Below, piece by piece: positions 11,109 to 25,400 of a DNA stretch of 64,000 nucleotides. The stretch covers positions 1 to 64,000 of the forward strand of contig JAUJYZ010000822.1 of NCBI GenBank assembly GCA_033675265.1, in the 5' to 3' direction. The first letter of the stretch is position 1; every line of letters begins with the position of its first letter. Source of the DNA: Actinostola sp. cb2023 (lineage: Eukaryota; Cnidaria; Anthozoa; Actiniaria; Actinostolidae). The notes under the pieces are model-generated. The model was not told where the DNA came from. It saw only the letters and a program-made list of their open reading frames with translations, and did not search any database. The translations under genes and the position numbers were made by a program.

Positions 11109-11336
11109 CGGGCCCGTTTCTCGAAAGCCCCGTAAACTTTTCGGGCCCGAAAAGACATTCCAGAAATCTGAGACACTTACTCTACAAAGCTGTTCTTTTG
11201 ACATGTTTTTAACATGAACAAACTTTCCCTTCATGCAAAGTTTCATGTCTGTAAACTACTTTGTTTTGAAGATATAGATTTTTAAAGAAACCCTTTTCGG
11301 ACCCGATAAGCTTTCGGGGCTTTCGAGAAACGGGCC
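11109..11336. mobile_element. Palindromic MITE, GGGCCCGTTTCTCGAAAG termini
   Basis: TIRs GGGCCCGTTTCTCGAAAGCC and its complement with second inner arms TTTTCGGGCCCG / CGGACCCGATAAG. It resembles a family abundant in anthozoan genomes (recollection, not a search). Confidence 0.75.
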
Positions 11337-11339
11337 CCT

Positions 11340-12551
11340 GGGCTTATATAACTTCGTAAGGGTGTTGTGGTGGGCTTAATCGGGTGGGGGGGGGGGGGGG
11401 GGGTGGGGGGCTTATAACCGGGGGGGGCTTATAAAAGGGAGGGAAAAAACGTCTGAAATCCGTTCTATAAAAACAATGTTTATAATCGTGACCATTTTAG
11501 TTAAACAGTGTTCATGCAACAATAACTGTTAACGTTTTTAAACGTGAATATGCTCAGAAAAAAAATAATAATTTGAGCGGATATTCAATTAATGAGCTAC
11601 CGTATACTACTGGACTCCATCAGTCTCGTTTGCTACGTACACCTAATTGCCTAATTATTGTTTCCTGTATATGTGGTACCCCGTATAGGGAGGAGTAAAT
11701 AAAGGGGGCTTATAACCAGGGGGGCTTATAACCGGGAGGAAATTTCTGCTAGCAGACAGGTTGGCTTATAATCGGGGAGGGGGCTTATAACCGGGGGGGT
11801 GGGGGGTAGGCACAGACAGATTCTGCTCAAAAATTCTTTAAAAGTTGCCCCCCAAAAAACTCAAAAGTTGCTCAAAAGTTGCTCAAATTTGAAAAAGTTG
11901 CTCCCAGACTGATAAAAAGTTGCTCCAAAAAAAAAAAAATGTTCTCACTCTTGTTGCCTGATTTATTGAAAAATGATAAAGAATCAAGTTTCTAAACTCA
12001 ACAGCTTCAAAAGATCAAGCAATTATTCTAAACACCACTTGATATTGCATAATTATACTGAATCAATATGGTTGTATTAAAAAGAGACTCACTAGGCCGC
12101 CATTTTGTTGGCTTAGCAACATAGTGAGTCAAAAAATACATCGAAATGGAAGCCCTTTCAGGTTCCGTCATCTCTGCCCCGTTTTCTCTAGCAATTTGAA
12201 TAGGGTCTTCGCTTTCTTGCATGGCTTCCGCCATTTTGCTTTCAGCAATACCGGAAGCTGTTCTATATTTGGAATATTAACACAGGATACCCAACGAGCA
12301 ACGAGACATCCATATATGGAAGATACACCACAGGACACCCAACGAGACATCCATATATGATACACCACAGAAAATCGTGCTTATAGCAAGATTTTTCGTT
12401 CGGTGTTTGATTTGAAATGGCAAAATATATCAAAAATTGTCATTTTGGTAAAAGTTGCTCGGAAAATCTCAAAAGTTGCTCAGAATTGAAAAAGTTGCTC
12501 AAAATTGAAAAAGTTGCAAAAGTTGCCGAGCAGAATCTGTCTGTGCCTAGT

Positions 12552-12587
<36 letters not shown>

Positions 12588-12590
12588 TAA
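11340..12590. repeat. G-rich 'GGGCTTATAACCGGG' element, interrupted
   Basis: Repeated GGCTTATAACCGGG units and long G-runs (11387-11420, 12552-12584) frame a second element inserted at 11807-12549. The right side ends GGGGTTATAACCGG. Confidence 0.6.
11807..12549. mobile_element. Foldback element with AAAAGTTGCTC subrepeats
   Basis: TIRs TAGGCACAGACAGATTCTGC and its complement end exactly at 12549. Just inside both ends are tandem AAAAGTTGCTC units in the same polarity. It splits the surrounding G-rich element. The middle (12028-12234, minus strand) has a 68-codon open frame beginning MAEAMQESEDPIQIAREN that could be a captured gene start; that part is speculative. Confidence 0.75.
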
Positions 12591-12593
12591 CCG

Positions 12594-12922
12594 GAATTGC
12601 CTTATACCACTATGACGTCACATCAAAACAATCTATTGTTTAAACGCTAAGGATCATGGTCGCTAGAGGGGGACAAAACAGCAACAACACAAAGGATTAC
12701 CCAAATAAATGTATTTTACAGACGGTCTGAAAGCGATAAAAGTCACCAAACACAGTAAATATTGTGGGAAAAGCATCGATGAACATAATAACTGGAAACT
12801 AGCCAATTTGAAATCTAGCGAACCTCAGCAGAGCAGATTTAGTTCAAATTTCTATTGTTCTTCACGATTCTGTCCCCCTCATAAATAAGCCGTTACGTCA
12901 TAGTGGTATAGGGCAATTCTAC
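12594..12922. mobile_element. MITE with TATACCACTATGACGT termini
   Basis: AATTGCCTTATACCACTATG on the left and CATAGTGGTATAGGGCAATT on the right bound 329 bp next to the poly-G tract. Confidence 0.75.
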
Positions 12923-12924
12923 GG

Positions 12925-13362
12925 TATGTCGTGATGTCAGCCGCAAATGTCTGGGAATAGCAAAGGACTATGGGTAATGTAGTGGTGAGCCTCGTTGTGA
13001 TGATACCGTGCACGCCAGTTGGTCGCCATGTTGAATGAATCATTAGCAGAAGGGAAAAAAATCTACCGGTTTTGAAATGCTTTAACAACCTTCTGTTGGC
13101 CCTACTGGAACTCAAAACTATTCCTTTGAAAAGCTAAGTTTCTCTTCTGTTAAAAGACGGCCGGGTATTTCACAGGGTTTCAGGAGAACGTACTTTGAAG
13201 GGTCCGTCTAGCGGTGTACGTTGATCTTTCGCCATTACACTCTTGTGCTGTTTTACTCCCAAGAAAAACTATTTCTACTGCTATCCGGCCAGGGATTTTC
13301 ACCAGAATGCACCATTACTTAACAATAAAGACATCAAGTAAGGTTTCAAGAGTCTGTTGAAG
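12925..13362 (+). promoter_or_regulatory. Probable HUWE1 upstream/5' UTR region (inferred from position only)
   Basis: Sequence directly before the HUWE1 ATG. I see no TATA box or other definable core element, and an upstream non-coding exon cannot be excluded. Confidence 0.35.
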
Positions 13363-13407
13363 ATGAAAATCGACAGGAGCAAGATAAGAAAAAGCCATTC
13401 GCAGCCA
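13363..13407 (+). CDS. HUWE1: HUWE1 exon 1 (start codon)
   Basis: ATG in context GAAGATGA; 15 codons [15 protein letters not shown]; donor GTAAGT. Too short to stand out as an open frame, but it matches the conserved HUWE1 N-terminus and is in phase 0 with exon 2. Confidence 0.88.
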
Positions 13408-16400
13408 GTAAGTAACCTTCACGGCTGGCATTGGTACTTGTAAAGCTTCAAAATTCATAAAACCAGGAATTTTAGAAATTCCCTCTATGATAGCGAAGTA
13501 CACCACAGGCTAGCCATTCGTCCTAGGCAGTATTTAATACGCGTTGTAACGTTAAATTTATTTATTTTCTTGCCTAAGGCACCGGAATGCGAACGGTTAA
13601 TACAGAGGCTGACTGAAGCCAAAGATGGAGACTTGGTGAACATCTTAAAATCAGTGGACACGTGGTTTTATGGAAAGGTATGTTGTACCATTCTAGGTCT
13701 TTATTACACAGGATGTACTCTGAACAATAGCAGTAAAAGTGTTTAAGATCTCTTTAGTTTTCTCTTCATCGTGAGGTATTTATTTCTTGGTCGAATAACA
13801 CATTGCGTCATTGATAAAAGTACATTTGTACTTGGGATTTGTTGAGGATATTGAAGTTATATTTATACAACGTTGACAAAGTGTTTTAATACTGATCTGA
13901 TCAAACAATGGTGCAGGACTTTAAGTGCCATCGATGTGGACTATTTTATCAGGTCTATAAACTGTAGTACACTGGTTTTTCACACTTCAATGCATTGATT
14001 AATGTAACTACAAACTAAATGCACTACGTACAGTACACTACATTACTACTCTATGCAAAGTTCTCTTCACTACCCTGGACTACAGTACACATCATCTGTA
14101 CATATGTGTATGGTAGCTTCAAACCATCTACATGAAAGAGGTGATGGGAGAAGCACAATGCCATTCATCAAAACCCCTCATTTTTTATAATATTTATGAT
14201 CAATAATATTGTAATGAAGTAAATCACACTGCAGAGTAAGCCAAAGATAAAGCTCACTCCTCATTCCAGAGACTTAGGCCAATCAGATGACCTGTTATAT
14301 CTTAACGCATACTGGATGTGTGCCCATGCCGCTCTCACAAAGCACAAACCTCAGCTACTCAAATTATGAGTTATTTTATGATTGTCCTTTGTTAAGGACT
14401 AAAATAGAGAGATAAATTTCCACTACTTGGAAACCAGTATTGTTGTATTGCTGTATTTGTAACCCCACTTAAAATAAAGATTATTATTATTATTATTATT
14501 ACTTTCTCAATGTAACATCCATTGCTAACAGACCGTACATATAGCTAATTGCATAATCGTTGTCGGGTTGAAAATCATAATTCATAGAAGCTGAGACCGC
14601 AAGGATGGATGGGAAATCAGTTCAATGTTCAATGTTCTCGTAGTTTTGAAGGTATATGAGCTATTTAACTAAGATCCTACAAGTCTGGATAAAAAGGTCG
14701 ATCATTTGACGGTGTTATTTGAGAGTTTTAATTTCCCAGAAATCCTTGTGGTCATAGCTTTCATGATTTCAACCCGACAACGATTATGCAATTAGCTATA
14801 TATGTTCCAAAAATGTGCTTAGATGCTAAGCATAAAATCAATTTACAAGATAAGTACATTGAGATTAGAAGTAACTAGACGCTCTTCTAGCGTGAAGTCG
14901 GGCTTCTAAATGAAATGTAGCCTATTTGAACTAAATATAGATATCTTATAGTGCGATTAAAACAGTGTTTGGTTGATCGTCGTTGCGTGACTTGAGCTCG
15001 ATAGAACATGCTTTCCTTGCAATTTCAGTACTGCGATTTCACAAACTCATCGAATCATGAATGACAATGACATAGTTTATTTGTTACCATAAATATATCC
15101 ATACAAATACCATATACATAAACTAGACATCGCAGAGTGATTAAACAATGTTTGGATGAAGTGTAAATATGGGTTTACCTCGACGGTTATCGGTCGGCTG
15201 AAAACCTTACAACTGTTCTCTTCACCGGCTGCGTGTATCAACTCCGATTCGTTTTAAGTTCTAAAGATCTCTAAACCCTTTGCAGTACTAGTACTGGATT
15301 GATAAATCCATATCTCTATCCCATCTCTATGAACTAGACATCACAGCGTGATCCAATATGGTGACTTGAACAATCATGCACAATATTTCCTGCCGATTCT
15401 GGGCATTCAAATCTGTGATTTACTTATAACAATTTCAAAACTCAGCCAAATAAAGATCGATCAGTGTTATAAACTTACCACAACACACAATTACAGCGGT
15501 ACAAAGTATAGAAGACATTGTGACTTCGTTTAGATTTCAATCGTGTCAGAAATGTGCGATACTCGTGTGCGATATTGATAGCATATTTATCTTCTAACTT
15601 GTGGCATTTTGCTTTGATCCCCATTATTTCATCATTTAACTCAACATGTGAAGTCATTTGAGCGATATATTTGAGTTGTTTTGAGCAATATTTGTTTGTC
15701 TCATGTTGATCAGAGCCTTCGGTAATTAACCGAGTGGCCGGCACAGGGCGCATGCGCTGTAGAACCCAGTTGGCGATTTGAAGCCAAAGATGAAGAATAC
15801 CGAATCTCATTTTTAGAGTCGGGCCTTCCACAGGAAGCCCGACTAATAAGCACTACACCTAGTTTGATCTCTGAAAAATTCATCTCACATTTTCTCCTGT
15901 AAGTTATGCAATTAGAAGCTGCTAAGCATTTTGTGAGCACTAGTTAAGTTATCCAATTCGCTGAGGGTGCAAATGGTATTACGTTTAAGACCAATGGGAA
16001 TTAATGATTTTTTCTTTGGAAGAAAATTGCTCAAGGGCAAATTCAAAATACCATATATAAATTATATACATTGTATATACATTTACATGTAGCAGTAAGC
16101 TTTCCATCTTTAGACCAGAAGGTTTTATCCTACTATCAGTTCATCTAATTTATTAACTCTTCATGTACAATGTACATTATAATCAACTTGTGGGTTCCAT
16201 AGACAAATCTCCCTCAACATTTTACATGTGGTTTTAATTGAATGATTTTCTTGTCAGGATTGTTTCACATGCATGTATTTTCTGTTGAAAAGTGCCATGA
16301 GTACAATTCATTCAGTTATTATTGCAGTATTCTTCAAATCAATAACATTGATAATATCAATAAGGCCACAGACAGCTTTAATCGTTTTTGCAAGTCACTT

Positions 16401-19400
16401 ACAAATGTACTTACTTATTACTCTAGTTCAAATTGAGATACAGTTTGCCCCTGGCTTATATTATTATTTTCTGTTAGTGATATGCACTTAAAATAAAAAG
16501 CTTTATTTAAAAGTGTTGGCTGCATCGTATTTGATATTAAAGTGACTCAGACGTACAAATTTATATGACAAAGCTTCTGTTTTTCTAAAGACCTTTTGTT
16601 TTAATTATGGTGCCATGTACATGTACATACATGTATAATGGTTCATGTTTTCTCACCGTGGTATACATATTAAAATGCATCATGATGCATTTTAATGTTT
16701 TATGGGTTGTGCATATTGTGCATTACAGTAATTTAAAAAAATGTTGTTGCCATAAAAGCAACAAGTGATGAGCCAAGACTGCAGAGGACATAGTTCATAT
16801 ATCGGCGTAATAGCTGTACTTAATGGCCAACACCGCCAACACTAATGTCAAGGAAGTCAGCGGCATCAATGAACATGTATATTTGCACGTCCTCTGTGGT
16901 GATTGCTTGTTCTGTTTGACAACATTTTTTGTTGTATATGGTTAATATTTCCTCACCATGGTACACAATTTAAACATCTAGGTGCAAACGGTCATGGGTA
17001 ATAATATTAATTTATGTCCATTTTTTGATTGATCAATGGTTCTAGTGTGATCTTGGTCACTGGGCTGATGTATTGGACAGATTTGATGACATTCTTGCCA
17101 GTGTAGGGAAGCCAGTCAATGGTAGTGCATGGATACTCACCTATGATAAACTGGATGTGTTGGAGGGACCTGAAGTTGCTGTAAGTAGATGAAATTGTGG
17201 GATTTATGGGACTTTAATGTGTACTGATTCATTAATGTTTGACAATGCAATGCAACTAAAATGCGTGTGTAGCCTTTCTTGGAGGGAAGGGAAGGGTGAA
17301 ACGGGAAGGAGGTGGAGTACAAATGATGTTCATCAGGTGAATACTAAATTCATAACCCTAACCCTACCCACTATGGGCTGGCTACATAGGCTATAGACTT
17401 GCACTCAGTTGAACATAAAAATTGCTGTAAAATCTGTCTTTTAATCAGGCTGTACGACATCGACGTCTACTTAATGTGCAAAGGTTTCAAAAACACTGGA
17501 AAAACCATTGTTTACATCATTGTATGTATGATTATGACTTAGTAAACTTACATGTAGTGTTTACCAATGATTTCACAGGCTGAGAAGCGAGAGCTTGTTA
17601 ATCAAGTACTAAGGTTTACAGCACTACTGATTGAACATGCATACTCTAGACCTGCATATAACTCAGCTGAGGTAGGATGTCTTAACTGTACCACTGTTGT
17701 CCATATAGAGTGTTTTTTATGAGTGGGAAACCTACGGTACCATGACACTGAAATGGCTTCCTTTCTGAACCAATCAAAAAGCGTGCAGATACATCTTATT
17801 ATTATCTCTTCCAATCAAACTCTTTCAATATGGCACCACATGGTACCATAACTTTCTCACTCATACGAAAATGACTATCTTTTTTTACAGAACCACCCAC
17901 AGATTATGCTATGTATTTAACCATACATAAATAAATATTGATGTAGTAGAATGTACATGTATATTATTATGCTGGCGCAAAATCCAGTGTTGAAGGACTT
18001 TTTACATCATTGTAGCATCTTATCACACTGTTGGGTGCAAGTGACATGGAAGTCGTGCTTTCCGTGTTGGGTCTCCTGTACGTGTTCAGGTAATTGTTAC
18101 ATATTGTACCTTTAGAACACTATAAGTATGTACATGTGCTCTTAATGACATGGAAGTCATGCTTTCCGTGTTGGGTCTCCTGTACGTGTTCAGGTAATTG
18201 TTACATATTGTACCTTTAGAACACTATAAGTATGTACATATGCTCTTAATGACATGGAAGTCGTGCTTTCCGTGTTGGGTCTCCTGTACCTGTTCAGGTA
18301 ATTGTTACATATTGTACCTTTAGAACACTATAAGTATGTACATATGCTCTTAATGACATGGAAGTCGTGCTTTCCGTGTTGGGTCTCCTGTACGTGTTCA
18401 GGTAATTGTTACATATTATGTACCTTTAGAACACTATGAGTATGTACATGTGCTCTTAATGACATGGAAGTCATGCTTTCCGTGTTGGGTCTCCTGTACG
18501 TGTTCAGGTAATTGTTACATATTGTACCTTTAGAACACTATAAGTATGTACATATGCTCTTAATGACATGGAAGTCGTGCTTTCCGTGTTGGGTCTCCTG
18601 TACGTGTTCAGGTAATTGTTACATATTATGTACCTTTAGAACACTATGAGTATGTACATGTGCTCTTAATGACATGGAAGTCGTGCTTTCCGTGTTGGGT
18701 CTCCTGTACGTGTTCAGGTAATTGTTACATATTATGTACCTTTAGAACACTATAAGTATGTACATGTGTTCTTAATGACATGGAAGTCATGCTTTCCGTG
18801 TTGGGTCTCCTGTACGTGTTCAGGTAATTGTTACATATTATGTACCTTTAGAACACTATGAGTATGTACATGTGTTCTTAATGACATGGAAGTCGTGCTT
18901 TCCGTGTTGGGTCTCCTGTACGTGTTCAGGTAATTGTTACATATTATGTACCTTTAGAACACTATGAGTATGTACATGTGCTCTTAATGACATGGAAGTC
19001 GTGCTTTCCGTGTTGGGTCTCCTGTACGTGTTCAGGTAATTGTTACATATTATGTACCTTTAGAACACTATGAGTATGTACATGTGTTCTTAATGACATG
19101 GAAGTCATGCTTTCCGTGTTGGGTCTCCTGTGGTATAGAATATGTATGGCATATGACGGGCTTCCTGTGGTGTTTGTCACGCAACCTGGTCGTGTTGACA
19201 GTTGAGTTGTTTACTTCCGATCTAGATTCGATTCACATCTCTGTCTTTTATGGCTTTTATTCACCAAGAATGCAAGTACATCAAGGTATGCCATTGATGC
19301 ATTATATTCTTTGAACACAAGGTATTGAAAGCCAAGCTAATAGCCAATTCGGCTAACACAATGTTTACATTTTTACCCGGCCCAATTCAAAACCTTTGGG

Positions 19401-22400
19401 AATAAGAGCTTTTTGTTCCAAACATTTCCATGTCAATGCTCTATTGAAATCGAAATACAACAGACAAAAAACCGTATTCCCAAAAGATCTGAATTGGGTA
19501 CAACATTGCGTTAGCCGATTTGGACTATCAGTCGAGATTCGAACTCAACCGTCAATGAAGCTTTCGTTTGCTTGTGGTTGACCTTCCAGGAACGTGTGAT
19601 ATTTTTTCTAAAAGTTTCGTATTTGCTCACAATGCTTTGAAACGTTTTTAAAATGTCAATACAAGTATTCGCTTTGGTCTGATTGAATTTATTTCCAAGA
19701 CATTGAATGGTTTACAGGGTTCTCAGTAGTAGCCGGCAACCGGCGGAAACCGCCGGCTGTGAGGATGATCGTAGCCGTCTGTTCTGGCTAAAATAAAAAT
19801 TAAATCGACTTTCCGAAAGGAATATAAAAACGATCGCTTACTAACGGTACTCAATACACATTTGTTGAACTGTTGAATTTTTTTTCTGATATCAGCTACA
19901 GGAAAAAAAACCTTCTTTGAAAATGCGCTTGTAATAAAGTATGCATCAGTTTGTGTGTCTGTCTAAGAATTGTTTTAAATCTCAGCGAATTAATCAGAAA
20001 TGCATAATAATTACTTACGGCATTAAACGCGACGACCATCTCGTGTAAAGATCAATCTCGCAATATTTCGTGCCAGCGTCTCTCACAACGAAGAAGAAGA
20101 AGTCTAACCAAGATGCAAGTGTTGGAATCCCCGGTAAGTTTTGATTCGATAGATTTCAGTTTTTCGTGTTCACGGTATCTAGCGGCTCCTCCGCAGGCTA
20201 CTTTATCGGAATGGAATTTTTATCAGAATTGGAACCGGCCCCAAACCCCAAGGAGTTGCCTGCGGAGGAGGCTAGTTAGATCTCAACAAATTCTTGTTGG
20301 TTTCTTTCAAGAGATGAAAGCAGATTATATTTTTTACATGCCAGTAAAGTTAATTTTTCTCTACTTTGCGATGTCAACTTATTTATGCAAATCTCCTTTT
20401 CGCTGTGCACTCATGCATGACTCCAAAGTTGTGATTCCTACATTGTAGTTTGGTAATCCAAGTCTTTTTACGATGAAAAGGATCTTAGAGAATTAAATGA
20501 TTGTGTATGATTTTCTTTCTTACTTTCTTTCGTTTTAATTTTTCTTTTCTTTTGAGCGATCAAGACAGTACGGCGGTAGTTACTTTTGATGTCCAGTAAT
20601 TTGTGTGCTAATTAATAAAAAAAATATTATTGCCGGGATATTATTGCCGGGATATTATTAGGCGTGGACCAACATTTGATAGAAAGCTAAATAAAAGTAT
20701 CGTAATATTCACAAATCAAATTAAAAACAAAACAAAGCAATTTTACACTGTAAAGACTATAAACCTATCGCATTTTGAAACTAGTCGTAAGAAAATGTCA
20801 TCTACCGTTTTTTTGCCTTATAATTTCAATGCAAAACTTATTATTTATTACGTATTTGATGAAAACATAAAAAGTGTATTTGGTTACTGAATATTTATCA
20901 TATAGCATGTTCTCAATACGTTTGTTGTGTGTGTGCTTTATTAATTTTTTGCCACCTGTGATCATATTTTTGCCGCCTGTTCAAAATTCTACTGAGAACC
21001 CTGGTTTAACTGACTAAATAATTGTCTTTTGCCCAGAGCGTGACATCGAAAGTCGTGATTTTGTCGCATAATTGGGGGTTGCATTTCGTCTTCCAGAATC
21101 TTAAATTTTGAGTGGCCCAAAATTTTTATTCCACATATTACAAGACGAGATAGTATTCTTTGGCTGAGGTATACTTTCTATATTTGGATTGAGGTACCAG
21201 TGGATATATTAGCCTGTCAATATAGCCTTTCAAAAAATGCTCAAAATGTGAAAATACTTTGAAAATCGATAAAATATTTATTTTTTGTTAAACATCTTCG
21301 ATAAACATGTGAAAATGTAAAACATTATCTCACTTTCCCGAAATGATATCATTTGTTCAGCGAAATTTAGGAAATTATTTGTTATTGTTGGTTTTACGAG
21401 TACCATAAGATCGCCTCTCAAAACCGGAAGTGATCCCGAAAATCGAATATCGGCGCCGTTCTCCTAAGATAATTACCCGATTCAAATAAAACTTACACAG
21501 CATAACGAGTTCACCTAGACCTACATTCTGACTAAATTTGAAGGATTTCGAATTTTCGCGTTCTGCATGCTATAGGCGAAATTTACGGAGAGCCTCTCTT
21601 AATGACATGGAAGTCGTGCTTTCCGTGTTGGGTCTCCTGTACGTGTTCAGGTAATTGTTACATATTATGTACCTTTAGAACACTATGAGTATGTACATGT
21701 GTTCTTAATGACATGGAAGTCATGCTTTCCGTGTTGGGTCTCCTGTACGTGTTCAGGTAATTGTTACATATTATGTACCTTTAGAACACTATGAGTATGT
21801 ACATGTGTTCTTAATGACATGGAAATCGTGCTTTCCGTGTTGGGTCTCCTGTACATGTTCAGGTAATTGTTACATATTGTACATGTACCTTTAGAACACT
21901 ATGAGTATGTACATGTGCTCTTAATGACATGGAAGTCGTGCTTTCCGTGTTGGGTCTCCTGTACGTGTTCAGGTAATTGTTACATATTATGTACCTTTAG
22001 AACACTATGAGTATGTACATGTGTTCTTAATGACATGGAAGTCGTGCTTTCCGTGTTGGGTCTCCTGTACGTGTTCAGGTAATTGTTACATATTATGTAC
22101 CTTTAGAATACTATGAGTATGTACATGTGCTCTTAATGACATGGAAGTCGTGCTTTCCGTGTTGGGTCTCCTGTACGTGTTCAGGTAATTGTTACATATT
22201 ATGTACCTTTAGAATACTATGAGTATGTACATGTGCTCTTAATGACATGGAAGTCGTGCTTTCCGTGTTGGGTCTCCTGTACGTGTTCAGGTAATTGTTA
22301 CATATTGTACATGTACCTTTAGAACACTATGAGTATGTACATGTGCTCTTAATGACATGGAAGTCGTGCTTTCCGTGTTGGGTCTCCTGTACGTGTTCAG

Positions 22401-25400
22401 GTAATTGTTACATATTATGTACCTTTAGAACACTATGAGTATGTACATGTGTTCTTAATGACATGGAAGTCGTGCTTTCCGTGTTGGGTCTCCTGTACGT
22501 GTTCAGGTAATTGTTACATATTATGTACCTTTAGAACACTATGAGTATGTACATGTGTTCTTAATGACATGGAAGTCGTGCTTTCCGTGTTGGGTCTCCT
22601 GTACGTGTTCAGGTAATTGTTACATATTGTACCTTTAGAACACTATGAGTATGTACATGTGCTCTTAATAACTAAATGCCATAATATATACCATTTATCT
22701 GGCGCATATGCAGTGAATGATCTATGCACTTTACGTACATGTAGTAGATGATAATATCATCACATCAACCAATAAACATGGAATATTAAAAGCCTGATTT
22801 ATGGTTGAAAAGATGCTCTTGACTTTAATGGTGTCTGAAATTGTTTAGCAAATAAATATCATTGCTGTACATGTACATGAATATTGAACATATATATTAT
22901 TATTATACAGCAAGAGGTGTAGCTTTATCCCTAGACTACCAGCAGACAAGAGGAAACCGTTACAACAGCGCCTTCTACACGTGGGAGAGGTAAGGGGTTC
23001 AACTGCAACAACAACTTGACCAGAATTCATGCATCTGCGACAAACCACGGCACATGGCATGGTCACGGCACAGACAGACTACGATGAATTATATAGAAAA
23101 CAGCATGACACATTGATGTGTAAGGTTTCTCACAGTGATGAATACAAAATCTGGACTATTATAATAAATTATAACTATACAGAGAAACATCTAAGATCTT
23201 TATAACATTTAGAATTGAAGTGGTCAGTGCAAGAACAAGTGATCTGATCAAAATCTAAATTCTCCTCTAGGTTTTTTTGAGTTCCAAAGGAGAATTTGGA
23301 TATTGATCTGTTATTGCACCATCCCCTTCAATTTGTTGTAGTTATTTTCCAGCCATATTTTTATTTGTTGTGTCTATCGTATCCCACAGAGCTGGGGAGG
23401 AAAGAATGGTGGATTTTCACTTGCAGAATGTTGTAAGAACAAACCACTCGAGACTTTCCCAGAAAGCGCAGGAGATGTTCATTTTGAGTTCTACATGCAG
23501 GGAGAAGATAACCAGACTGTAGAGCATACGGTAATACTGTAATCTTGACTGACGTACATTGTACCTTTAACACTTGCACATCATTGAAAAAAAGTAGTTA
23601 CCTTGTACTTAATTTCACGCATACTTAATTTCGCGATGTTGTTAAGACAGCATTTCGCGAGGCTTTATTTTCGCGATTTCGATAAGAGAAAATGAAAAAA
23701 GAGCATTAAATTTCGCGAAAGCGGTGTCAACATTAATTTTTTTCTAAAAAAACAAACTTATTTCTATACGTACAAACATAGTCCAGTCAATCTGTGGTTT
23801 GAGATCAAACTAATTGCAATAGAATGTTTTTCACTGTTAAGATATCAAGAGAGGTGACCTAAGTAACATACTAAAAATCCCAAAAAATCCCTTCGGTGGA
23901 ACATCTCGAAAATTGGAATTAAAGATATTGATGTTTTACCACAGGGTTCCCGCACTATGAAAAAAACAGCCAAGCTGTTGTTTGAGGTCAAACAAATTGC
24001 AACAGAAATAATTTTACTTCTATACGACAGAGAGGAGTGACCTAAGTAACATATTGAAAATCCCACAAAATCCCATAGAAGAAACATCCCAAAATTTGAA
24101 TTAAATATTTTCATGCCACACCACAGGGTTCCCACATCATAAAAATGTAATATCCCACAAAATATATTCTTTCGAAATGATTTTCGAAGTTTTTCAGAAT
24201 ACAAGTGTCTGAGAATGATAAAACAAGTTTGACAACTTTGATATTGGTCTTTTTGAGTAAAAACAAACAGGAGTTTTAGGAGGGAGGGGTAGGGAATTAA
24301 CTGCATGGTAAACTCTTATAAATAACCACAAATTGGCTCTTGAAATTGATAACCTCAGATCACTGGCTTCAGAGTGAGGAGCTCGAGGCCAGGACATGGG
24401 TGCTGGTGGCAGGTCAGTTCTAATCGGAAGAAGCTTTCCATTAGACAGTTTCCAGTCCAAAACTATATACCACGGGCGTGGACAGCAATACGCAAAGTGG
24501 TACACAAATGCTTACTAAAATTGTTTGAGATTTTCATTTTTTTAAACTATTATTGTTTATATTTCAATTATTTTCATATCAAATCAATTCGTTATTAAAG
24601 TTATTCATTTGTCATTTCCAAAGGCTTTTATTATATGACGCACGCTTCTCGCGTCCAAATAACAGTATTTTCGAATACATCCCGCGTTATTACACGTCAC
24701 GGTTTAGGAGCCGTTAAATATGTGTTATAAACACTGTTGTGTGAACTAACTTGCTTTAAACCTTAAAAATTGCCTGAAACTGAAACTGTCCCTTTGGAAA
24801 TGTTTACGGCAAAGCAAAACTTCAGTTATGACTCCTGTATGTGAACATTTCAATCCATTTACAGTTATATTGGGTCGGCATGGGAACGAATAGGGAGGAG
24901 ATTAGATGAACAGTAACAATTAAGATGGAGGCACCGGTGGATGTTCAGAGGTGATCACTACAGACCCTAGTAGACTGAGACACTAGACTAGCCAATTAAT
25001 CCAGCCTACTATCCAGGAATCTATTTAGCCGACCGTTAAAACTCTGCTAACGTGTTTGACACATTAATAAAGTTTATGTATGTAGTGTCTTCGTGCACTG
25101 CGGAGCGCAGCCCGGGAGTTCCATCCACGAAGCTGTTGAAGACTTCACTGTGCAGCTCCATGGCGGGAGAACAACTTTCTTCATTCGCCATCTTGCACAT
25201 ACACAACCACAAGGATATTAACTTTGATGTTATCGTCAAATTCGTAGAAAAAAAGAAAGGTGCTACAGCACTGACTACAGCACTGATTGGTGTTGTCACG
25301 GATCTCCTCATTCTGCGGTGTTTCCGCACTTAACTTGATGCACAAATTGCTAATCATGTGGTGTGTCCTGACATCAAGCAAGCAAAGTGCGCCTTGGGAA

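Larger units (their letters stand above)
13678..17045. other. HUWE1 intron 2, mostly featureless
   Basis: AT-rich intron. Recognised content: a MITE at 14538-14804, a GAACTAGACATC..AGCGTGAT motif repeated about four times between 14874 and 15360, the hairpin at 15818, and a short CTCACC.TGGTA duplication near 16640/16950. No gene seen. Confidence 0.6.
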
